A DNA stretch of 15,242 nt, taken from an uncultured Bacilli bacterium. GTDB taxonomy: Bacteria > Bacillota_I > Bacilli_A > RF39 > UBA660. The notes beneath the pieces are model-generated. The model was given only the letters and a program-made list of their open reading frames with translations, ran no database searches and was not told the DNA's origin. The stretch spans positions 1 to 15,242 of the forward strand of contig CANRDQ010000031.1 of assembly GCA_947629395.1 (NCBI GenBank), in the 5' to 3' direction. The position numbers were made by a program, and so were the translations under genes. Of this stretch, positions 1 through 5,653 are shown in pieces; position 1 is the stretch's first letter, and each line of letters begins with the position of its first letter.

Positions 1-32
1 AATCTATTTAAGTTCTTTTCTATTTTATACAT
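1..32 (-). CDS. 5' end of an unidentified leftward gene (partial)
   Basis: On the minus strand an ATG at 32-30 opens a frame (MYKIEKNLNR) that runs off the left edge without a stop. It has a good ribosome binding site, GAGG at 43-40, 7 nt before the ATG, with surrounding bases very like those of the HD-domain gene further along (GAGGTAATATTATG). An extended -10 box lies just upstream. Only ten codons are visible, so no function can be assigned. The call rests on start context and promoter, not on homology. Confidence 0.5.
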   Translation of the reverse strand, partial: MYKIEKNLNR

Positions 33-56
33 AATATTTCCTCACTGATTAGTTAT

Positions 57-65
57 ATTATAACA
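57..65 (-). promoter_or_regulatory. Extended -10 promoter for the leftward gene
   Basis: Read on the minus strand, 65-57 is TGTTATAAT, a TGn-extended consensus -10 hexamer. No good -35 is seen 17 nt upstream (ACTGTT), which is common for extended -10 promoters. The start site would fall near position 50, just before the GAGG ribosome binding site at 43-40. Confidence 0.5.
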
Positions 66-119
66 TAAAGATAATATTTAACAGTTATTATTTGAATATA
101 AAATATTTTAAATTAGGTA

Positions 120-148
120 TTAAAAAAATATAGGTATTGTGTTATAAT
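120..148 (+). promoter_or_regulatory. Promoter of trkA-trkH
   Basis: A consensus -10 TATAAT at 143-148 is preceded by the extended TGn motif (140-142) and, 17 nt upstream, by TTAAAA at 120-125 (4 of 6 bases of TTGACA). Transcription should begin near 155, giving a leader of about 95 nt. GTGT and ACAC bracket the -10 box, and TACACC at 148-153 is repeated inverted as GGTGTA at 166-171, so a repressor site overlapping the start is possible but unproven. Confidence 0.65.
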
Positions 149-174
149 ACACCTAGAAATTTTGGGGTGTACCA

Positions 175-195
175 TTTTTCTATGAGTGAGAAAAA
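175..195 (+). other. Small hairpin in the trkA leader
   Basis: TTTTTCT at 175-181 is complementary to AGAAAAA at 189-195 with a 7-nt loop. A second weak stem, TATCAC (200-205) with GTGATA (219-224), follows. The stems are A/U rich and lie in the transcribed leader. I do not recognise a known riboswitch here; in particular the c-di-AMP (ydaO) signature often found before K+ transport genes is not evident. Confidence 0.3.
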
Positions 196-250
196 ATTAT
201 ATCACTATTGGTTATTTTGTGATAGAATTATGAAGTGGAGTGAGTTGTGA
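182..250 (+). CDS. Possible 22-residue leader peptide upstream of trkA
   Basis: An ATG at 182 opens a 22-codon frame beginning MSEKKLYHYW and ending in MKWSEL with a TGA at 248-250. The stop is one base before the trkA ATG at 252, so translation of this frame would deliver ribosomes to the trkA start. The only upstream purine run is GGGG at 164-167, which is rather far, and the ATG sits in the loop of the 175-195 hairpin. Chance occurrence in 95 nt of leader is quite possible; conservation is the test. Confidence 0.25.
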   Translation: MSEKKLYHYWLFCDRIMKWSEL

Positions 251-251
251 T

Positions 252-1607
252 ATGAAAATAATTATAGTTGGGATTGGTAAACTGGGAGAGTATTTAACAA
301 AAAGTTTGGTAAAAGATCAAAATGAGGTAACCTTAATAGATGTAGATTTTAATAAGACTAAAGATATTATAAATAATGAAGATGTTAATTATATTTGTGG
401 TAATGGTCTTGATTCTAATGTTTTAGAGGAAGCTGGAGTAAGTGATGCAGATTTACTTATCAGTGTAACCGATAAAGATGAACAAAATGTTATGTGTTCA
501 TTATTAGGAAAAACTTTAGGATGTCCAAATACTATTGCGAGAATTAGAACTCCTGAGTACGCAAATTCCATTAATATTTTAAAAGAACAATTAGGACTTT
601 CAATGGCTATTAACCCAGAATTATTAACAGCTGCGAAAATAGCTAGAGCTTTAAGTATTCCTAGTGCTTTAGAAGAAACTACTTTCTTAAAAGGTAAAAT
701 TCAAGTTGTAACTTTAAGAATTAAAGAGAATAGTAATTTAGTAGGATTATCTGTAACAAATATTTCTAAGAAATTTGGACAATTAATTATTTGCGCAATT
801 GAAAGAAATAATCAGACTATTATTCCACAAGGAGATACTGTTTTAGAATGTGGGGATAAAGTTCATATTACAGGATCTCATAAAAATATTAATAAACTAT
901 TAACTTATGCAGATTTAATTAAAGAAAAAACTAAGAAAGTTATGATTTGTGGTGGAAGTAATACCGCTGTTTATTTGGCAAGAATTTTAATTGGAATGGG
1001 TATGTCTGTAAAAATAATTGAAGTAGATGAAGAAAGATGTAAGGTATTAAGTGAAAAATTACCAAAAGCTTTAATTATTAATGGAGATGTTTCTGATCAA
1101 TATGTTTTATATGAAGAGGGGATTGAAACAACAGACGCTATTGTAACTTTAGCGAGTATAGATGAAGAGAATATAGTTTGTTCTATGTTTGCTTCTATGC
1201 ATAATGTTCCAAAGATTATTACTAAAATTAATCATATTCAATTAGATGGTGTAGTAGAAAAAGCTAATATTGATACAGTTATAACTCCTCATAAAATTGC
1301 GAATAATCAAATAGTTCAATATGTAAGAGCTCTTAGATATGGTAAAAAGAGTAGTTGTGAGGCAATTTATAAATTTGATGAAGATGATACTTTTGAAATG
1401 TTAGAATTTAAAGTAGAAGAAGATTTTAAAGGTATAGGAAAACAAATTAAAGATATGAAAATTAAGAATGGTATTATTATAGTGGCAATCTTAAGAGGAA
1501 GAAAAGTTATTTTCCCTAATGGTTCAAATGATATTTTAGAAAAAGATACTATTGTTGTAATTGATGCGAATGATTCTGTTAGAGATATAAATGATATATT
1601 GGGGTAG
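252..1607 (+). CDS. trkA: TrkA, NAD-binding regulatory subunit of a Trk K+ uptake system
   Basis: Cytoplasmic gating subunit that binds nucleotide and controls the TrkH K+ channel-like transporter. The 451-residue product has the duplicated TrkA layout: Rossmann domain 1 from residue 1 (VGIGKLG, a GxGxxG loop at 7-12, with the LIDVD acid after strand 2), a TrkA-C/RCK_C domain near 140-220 (LKGKIQVVTLRI to GDKVHITG), a second Rossmann domain from about 231 (MICGGSNTAVYLA, a degenerate loop) and a final TrkA-C domain ending near 451. A longer frame begins at GTG 240, but I chose ATG 252 because the protein then starts at the first beta strand as the family does and GGAG at 237-240 serves as ribosome binding site. 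The TAG stop is followed 3 nt later by trkH. Confidence 0.9.
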   Translation: MKIIIVGIGKLGEYLTKSLVKDQNEVTLIDVDFNKTKDIINNEDVNYICGNGLDSNVLEEAGVSDADLLISVTDKDEQNVMCSLLGKTLGCPNTIARIRTPEYANSINILKEQLGLSMAINPELLTAAKIARALSIPSALEETTFLKGKIQVVTLRIKENSNLVGLSVTNISKKFGQLIICAIERNNQTIIPQGDTVLECGDKVHITGSHKNINKLLTYADLIKEKTKKVMICGGSNTAVYLARILIGMGMSVKIIEVDEERCKVLSEKLPKALIINGDVSDQYVLYEEGIETTDAIVTLASIDEENIVCSMFASMHNVPKIITKINHIQLDGVVEKANIDTVITPHKIANNQIVQYVRALRYGKKSSCEAIYKFDEDDTFEMLEFKVEEDFKGIGKQIKDMKIKNGIIIVAILRGRKVIFPNGSNDILEKDTIVVIDANDSVRDINDILG

Positions 1608-1610
1608 ATT

Positions 1611-3032
1611 ATGAGAAATAAATTAGTATATAAATATCTTGGGAAAGTATTATTAGCATTTTCTGCTCTTTGTATAGTTCCTATTTTAGTAAGTATCTTT
1701 TATCACGAAAATATAATATCTTTTTTAATACCTGGAATAATAAGTTTAATATTAGGATATTTTCTTAATTTAATAAAAGCTGAAAAACAGACATTATATT
1801 CTAAAGATGGATTTATTATAGTGGCTCTTGCTTGGATAATAATTAGTATATTGGGAGCTATTCCATTTATGATAGATTGTAATGTATCATTTTACGATGC
1901 TTTCTTTGAATCTGTATCAGGATTTACGACAACTGGTGCTACTATATTTAAAAATGTAGATGCATTATCGAAGTCAATAATTTTTTGGAGAGCCTTTACT
2001 CATTATATTGGAGGATTAGGTGTTTTAGGTTTTGTAATGGCTGTTATACCGCTTTCTAAAGATGATAAATCAATGCATATTTTAAAAGCAGAAATGTCTG
2101 GACCAACAATATCTAAATTAGTACCTAATATTAAGAAAACATTACTTTACTTATATGTAATTTATATTGTTTTGACTTTAGCTGAAATAGTGTTACTATT
2201 ATTTGGAAAAATAAACTTGTTTAATAGTATTGTTGTTTCTATGTCTACTGCCGGTACAGGAGGATTTTCATATCTTAATTCATCACTAGCAACTTATTCA
2301 ATGTATAATCAATATGTAGTAGCTATATTTATGTTCTTATTTGGAGTAAACTTTAATCTTTATTTTTTGGTTGCTACAACAAGAAGTTTGAAGGCAGCAT
2401 TTAAAAGTGAAGAGTTAAAATTGTATATTGTAATATATATTTTTGCGGTAGGTTTCGTATTGATGAATACAGTTAATATGTTTAGTAGTTTTGCAGATGC
2501 TTTGGCATCATCAGCCTTTCATATTAGTTCTTTCATGACGTGTACGGGATTTAGTGTAGGGGATATAAATATTTATCCTACTTCTTGTAGATTTTTAATT
2601 CTATGTTTAATGATTATGGGAGCTTGTGCGGGTAGTACCAGTGGAGGTTTTAAGATTTCAAGATTTATTATTTGGTTTAAATCAATAAAAAGAGAATTCT
2701 TAAAAGTTATTCATCCTAGCAATGTACATACTATAACTTTTGAAGGTAAAAAAGTTGATGATGATACAATAAGAAACACATGTTCATTTATATTTTTATA
2801 TCTTTTCTTTATTATATTAGTAATATTTTTAGTAAGTTTTAATGGCTTTTCATTAGAGACTACTATAAATGCAGTTGTTTGTACATTTGCAAATGCAGGA
2901 CTATGTTTTAATATTTCAAACTTTTCTATATTTAATGATTTTTCTAAAATGGTTTTAAGTTTTGGAATGTTGTTTGGAAGATTAGAGATATTCCCTTTAC
3001 TAGCTCTAGTAAGTTCAATTAGAAGTAAGTAG
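1611..3032 (+). CDS. trkH: TrkH-family K+ transporter membrane subunit
   Basis: Integral membrane K+ translocating subunit, partner of the TrkA encoded immediately upstream. The 473-residue length is typical for TrkH/TrkG. Four selectivity-filter P-loops can be read: FTTTGAT near residue 104, STAGTGGFS near 211, CTGFS near 310 and FANAGL near 426. The conserved CAGSTSGGFKISR segment lies near 339, and hydrophobic helices fill the rest. The start is 3 nt after the trkA stop, with GGGG at the end of trkA acting as ribosome binding site, so the two are co-transcribed and probably translationally coupled. The protein ends normally at a TAG whose bases form part of the terminator stem. Trk versus Ktr naming is by family resemblance; the two-domain 451-residue partner favours Trk. 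Confidence 0.92.
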   Translation: MRNKLVYKYLGKVLLAFSALCIVPILVSIFYHENIISFLIPGIISLILGYFLNLIKAEKQTLYSKDGFIIVALAWIIISILGAIPFMIDCNVSFYDAFFESVSGFTTTGATIFKNVDALSKSIIFWRAFTHYIGGLGVLGFVMAVIPLSKDDKSMHILKAEMSGPTISKLVPNIKKTLLYLYVIYIVLTLAEIVLLLFGKINLFNSIVVSMSTAGTGGFSYLNSSLATYSMYNQYVVAIFMFLFGVNFNLYFLVATTRSLKAAFKSEELKLYIVIYIFAVGFVLMNTVNMFSSFADALASSAFHISSFMTCTGFSVGDINIYPTSCRFLILCLMIMGACAGSTSGGFKISRFIIWFKSIKREFLKVIHPSNVHTITFEGKKVDDDTIRNTCSFIFLYLFFIILVIFLVSFNGFSLETTINAVVCTFANAGLCFNISNFSIFNDFSKMVLSFGMLFGRLEIFPLLALVSSIRSK

Positions 3033-3051
3033 TTGAGAGACTACTTTTTTT
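3027..3051 (+). terminator. Intrinsic terminator after trkH
   Basis: AAGTAGT (3027-3033) pairs with ACTACTT (3040-3046) around a 6-nt loop and runs into a T tract to 3051. The trkH stop codon is inside the stem. The Bce-type operator starts 2 nt later, so the two transcription units abut. Confidence 0.8.
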
Positions 3052-3052
3052 G

Positions 3053-3066
3053 TTACAAAAATGTAA
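3053..3066 (+). promoter_or_regulatory. BceR-type operator upstream of the response regulator gene
   Basis: Perfect inverted repeat TTACA-AAAA-TGTAA. Regulators of the BceR/PsdR family are known to use an inverted repeat of the form TnACA-N4-TGTAA. The site ends at 3066, directly against the expected -35 position of the downstream promoter, which is the usual placement for an OmpR-family activator. An identical architecture recurs at 4801-4814. Confidence 0.75.
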
Positions 3067-3095
3067 GGTTAGAGTGTTAGTATTGATGGTATAAT
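3067..3095 (+). promoter_or_regulatory. Activator-dependent promoter of the regulator-kinase genes
   Basis: TATAAT at 3090-3095 is preceded by TGG, an extended -10. The -35 position 17 nt upstream (GGTTAG, 3067-3072) is very poor, as expected where an activator bound at 3053-3066 replaces -35 contacts. Transcription would start near 3102, with GGTGAT at 3110-3115 as a weak ribosome binding site for ATG 3120. Confidence 0.6.
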
Positions 3096-3119
3096 AAATA
3101 TAGAAAAGTGGTGATAAGA

Positions 3120-3782
3120 ATGAAGAAAATAATGATAGTAGAAGATGATGAAGTTATAGGCAATGAATTAAAGGAACTATTAGAGAATAGTGGTTATTAG
3201 GCTATTATTTTAAAAGATTTTAAAAATGCTTTAAAAGAGATTTTAAATGTATCACCAGATTTGTTATTGTTAGATATAAATATACCTTATATGAATGGAG
3301 AATTATTACTTCAAAATTTAAGAAAGAACTCTAATATTCCTGTAATTATGGTAACTAGTAAGAATCAAGAGGCTGATGAGGCTTTATCAATAACTTTAGG
3401 TGCAGATGATTATATTACTAAACCTTATAATCCTAATATTTTACTATTAAGAATAGGAGCGGTTTTAAAAAGAAGTAATTTGAGTTCTAATATTATTAAT
3501 TATAAAGATTTAAAGATTAATATGGGAAAAGGTATTATTATTAGAAGTGATAAGGAAGTTATATTAACTAAAAATGAGATGATTATTTTTTCTTATTTAC
3601 TTTCTAATCAAAATAGAATAGTAACTAGAGATGAGTTAATGACTGATTTATGGAATAATAATGAATTTGTTAATGATAATACTTTAACAGTTAATATTAG
3701 TAGATTAAGATCTAAATTAAAAGATATAGGATATGATGATGTTATTGAGACAAGGAAAGGGCAAGGTTATATATTAAAATGA
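3120..3782 (+). pseudogene. BceR-like OmpR-family response regulator, interrupted by TAG at codon 27
   Basis: DNA-binding response regulator for the adjacent kinase. The frame runs from ATG 3120 to TGA 3780-3782, 220 codons, a normal BceR length, but codon 27 is TAG (3198-3200). Before it: MKKIMIVEDDE with the acidic pocket D9/D10. After it, in the same frame: LLLLDINIP with phospho-acceptor D52, VMVTS, ITKPY with the conserved Lys, then a winged-helix domain (LTKNEMIIFSYLL, DNTLTVNISRLRSKL, GQGYILK). GAG to TAG is the simplest change (GYEAI is typical here). No frameshift or other damage is visible, so the lesion is recent, a base error, or suppressed. Restart at TTG 3261 lacks a ribosome binding site and would lose residues 1-47. 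The end overlaps the kinase gene by ATGA. Confidence 0.85.
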
Positions 3783-4798
3783 GTTTAAAGAGTTATATTA
3801 AAGATAAGTTATTATCAATATTTATATTATTATTTAGTTATCTAATTGTTTTATTAATTCTAATGGCTTTTAAAGTAGATAGGTCTTTGATAGTAGTTAT
3901 TATGTTTATTTTGGTTTTAACATCTTTAATGATAATTCTAATAGAGTATTTTAGAAAGAAGAATTTTTATACTAGTTTACTTTCTAATATTGATAATCTA
4001 GATAAAGCTTATTTAGTTTTAGAGACTATTTCTAAACCAGATTTCTATGAGGGCAAAATACTTTATAAAGCTTTATATGAGATAAATAAGTCAATGTGTG
4101 AGAATGTTAAAAGTTATGAGATGCAGACTAATGATTTTAAAGAATATATTGAAATGTGGATTCATGAAGTAAAAATACCACTTGCTAGTTTAATTCTTTT
4201 TGAAAATAATCATAAAGATAAAGTAGATAAGAAAGTAAAAAAACAATTAAGAAGATTAGAAAATTATTTAGAACAAGTTTTATATTATGTGAGAAGTGAA
4301 AATGCGGAAAGAGATTATTTTATTAAAGAGATAAATTTAAAAGAGGTAATAAAGAAAGTAGGTCTAAAAAATATGGATGACTTACTAGAAGAGAAAATAG
4401 ATTTTGAGGTTTTAGATGTAGATTATACAGTTTTAACAGATTCTAAATGGTTAGAGTTTATTTTGAATCAGATTATTAATAATAGTATTAAGTATAAAAG
4501 GAATATAAAAGATTCTTATATTAAGATTTTTACGGATAATAAAAAAGACAAGATAACTTTAGTAATAGAAGATAATGGAATAGGGATACCTAAGAGTGAT
4601 TTAAAACAAGTATTTGATAAGACTTTTACAGGGGAGAATGGTCGAAAAAAGAGTGGTTCTACAGGAATGGGATTATTTATTGCTAAGAATTTATGTAAAA
4701 AGTTAGGTCATCATATTGAAATAAGTTCAGAGGAAGGAAAATATACCAGAGTATCAATTACGATTGGGAAAAGTGATTTTTATAGTGTTATAAAATAG
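3779..4798 (+). CDS. BceS-like intramembrane-sensing histidine kinase
   Basis: Membrane sensor kinase of a Bce-type module. The 339 residues begin with two transmembrane helices (about 11-30 and 36-56) joined by a loop of only a few residues, so it has no real extracellular sensor. In this family the signal is known to come from the partner ABC permease. A linker leads to the H box EMWIHEVKIPLASL with phospho-acceptor His129, then an N box (NQIINNSIKYK), G1 (DNGIGIP), F box (VFDKTFTG) and G2 (GSTGMGLFIAKNL), all intact. The start overlaps the stop of the regulator gene (ATGA), so its translation is probably coupled to the regulator and may suffer from the premature TAG there. An operator lies 2 nt after its stop. 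Confidence 0.9.
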   Translation: MSLKSYIKDKLLSIFILLFSYLIVLLILMAFKVDRSLIVVIMFILVLTSLMIILIEYFRKKNFYTSLLSNIDNLDKAYLVLETISKPDFYEGKILYKALYEINKSMCENVKSYEMQTNDFKEYIEMWIHEVKIPLASLILFENNHKDKVDKKVKKQLRRLENYLEQVLYYVRSENAERDYFIKEINLKEVIKKVGLKNMDDLLEEKIDFEVLDVDYTVLTDSKWLEFILNQIINNSIKYKRNIKDSYIKIFTDNKKDKITLVIEDNGIGIPKSDLKQVFDKTFTGENGRKKSGSTGMGLFIAKNLCKKLGHHIEISSEEGKYTRVSITIGKSDFYSVIK

Positions 4799-4800
4799 AC

Positions 4801-4814
4801 TTACAAAATTGTAA
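4801..4814 (+). promoter_or_regulatory. Second BceR-type operator, upstream of the ABC transporter genes
   Basis: Perfect inverted repeat TTACA-AAAT-TGTAA, the same form and spacing as the site at 3053-3066 before the regulator gene. It starts 2 nt after the kinase stop and precedes the ATPase gene. A further inverted repeat, GTTTA-N7-TAAAC (4816-4832), lies directly downstream. Presence of both sites in one module argues that one regulator was meant to control both transcripts. Confidence 0.75.
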
Positions 4815-4834
4815 TGTTTAGTAAGATTAAACGA

Positions 4835-4863
4835 ACGACAAAAGTAATATTTTATTTTATTAT
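4835..4863 (+). promoter_or_regulatory. Candidate promoter for the ABC transporter operon
   Basis: ACGACA at 4835-4840 (4 of 6 bases of a -35) and TATTAT at 4858-4863 are separated by 17 nt. The distance from operator to -10 is 20 nt longer than at the regulator promoter, close to two helical turns, so an activator would face the same side of the DNA. The region is very A/T rich and other -10 choices such as TAATAT at 4845 cannot be excluded. Confidence 0.4.
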
Positions 4864-4885
4864 TGGTATTGAAAGGAGAAAGAAT

Positions 4886-5653
4886 ATGGAAAATATTTTA
4901 AAAGTTCAAAATATTGAAAAGTATTATGGTAGTCGTTCATCACTGACTAAAGCTATTAATAATTTATCTTTTGAAATAGAAAAAGGGGAGTTTGTAGCGA
5001 TAATGGGAGCGAGTGGTTCAGGGAAAACTACCCTTTTAAATGTTATATCAACTATTGATAGAGTTACTTCAGGACATATTTTTGTAGGAGGAGAAGATAT
5101 TACTAAATTGAAAGGTAATGCCTTAAATAAGTTTAGAAGAGAAGAGTTAGGTTTTATCTTTCAGGATTTTAATTTACTTGATACTTTAACAGCTTATGAG
5201 AATATAGCACTGGCTTTATCTATTCAAAATGTTAAAGTAGGTGAAATAGAGGACAGAATCAAGAAAGTGGCTTATGAGTTAGGCATTAAAGATGTTTTAA
5301 ATAAATATCCTTATCAAATGAGTGGTGGTCAAAAACAGAGGGTATCGTCAGCTCGTGCTATTATAACTAATCCTAAACTTGTATTAGCAGATGAACCAAC
5401 AGGAGCTCTTGATTCAAAGGCAGCTAAGATGTTACTTGAAAAATTTGAATATTTAAATAAAAAGTTGGAGACAACAATATTGATGGTAACACATGATGCT
5501 TTTACTGCTTCTTATGCTTCACGTGTTATCTTTATCAAAGATGGTAAAATCTTTCAGGAGATTCATAGGGGAAATAATGTTCGTAAAGAGTTTTTTAATA
5601 AAATCATTGATGTAGTAACTTTACTTGGTGGGGATTTAAATGATGCTTTGTAG
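4886..5653 (+). CDS. BceA-like ABC transporter ATP-binding protein
   Basis: ATPase that powers the BceB-like permease; in characterised systems the pair frees cell-wall lipid targets from peptide antibiotics and also supplies the signal to the kinase. The 255-residue product has Walker A GASGSGKT (41-48), Q-loop Q93, signature SGGQ (146-149), Walker B VLADE with catalytic E170, D-loop GALD and H-loop His203. A short C-terminal extension (RKEFFNKIIDVVTLLGGD) is typical of this subfamily. An earlier in-frame ATG at 4814 overlaps the operator and has no ribosome binding site; ATG 4886 follows AAAGGAG (4872-4878) by 7 nt and starts where the family starts. The 3' end overlaps the permease gene by 14 nt. 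Confidence 0.93.
   Translation: MENILKVQNIEKYYGSRSSLTKAINNLSFEIEKGEFVAIMGASGSGKTTLLNVISTIDRVTSGHIFVGGEDITKLKGNALNKFRREELGFIFQDFNLLDTLTAYENIALALSIQNVKVGEIEDRIKKVAYELGIKDVLNKYPYQMSGGQKQRVSSARAIITNPKLVLADEPTGALDSKAAKMLLEKFEYLNKKLETTILMVTHDAFTASYASRVIFIKDGKIFQEIHRGNNVRKEFFNKIIDVVTLLGGDLNDAL

Noticed and set aside
240..251. GTG start for trkA giving four extra residues (MSCD)
   Set aside because: ATG 252 begins exactly at the Rossmann strand and uses GGAG 237-240 as ribosome binding site; the GTG overlaps that site.
155..251. c-di-AMP (ydaO) riboswitch before the K+ transport genes
   Set aside because: The leader is only about 95 nt, A/T rich, and lacks the conserved G-rich segments of that class.
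389..571. 60-residue leftward open frame
   Set aside because: It lies wholly inside trkA on the opposite strand, has no ribosome binding site, and is a shadow of a well-supported gene.
3198..3200. TAG read as a sense codon (recoded amber or pyrrolysine)
   Set aside because: TAG ends trkA 3 nt before trkH and also ends trkH and the kinase gene, so it is a normal stop here. No pyrrolysine genes are visible. A suppressor tRNA elsewhere cannot be excluded.
3261..3782. Stand-alone 173-residue regulator starting at TTG 3261
   Set aside because: No ribosome binding site precedes it and it would begin in the middle of a receiver strand four codons before the phospho-acceptor Asp. It is the 3' part of the interrupted regulator gene.
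4814..4885. 24-residue N-terminal extension of the BceA-like ATPase
   Set aside because: The ATG at 4814 is part of the operator, lacks a ribosome binding site, and the extension is Lys/Arg/aromatic rich and unlike the family; ATG 4886 has an ideal AAAGGAG.
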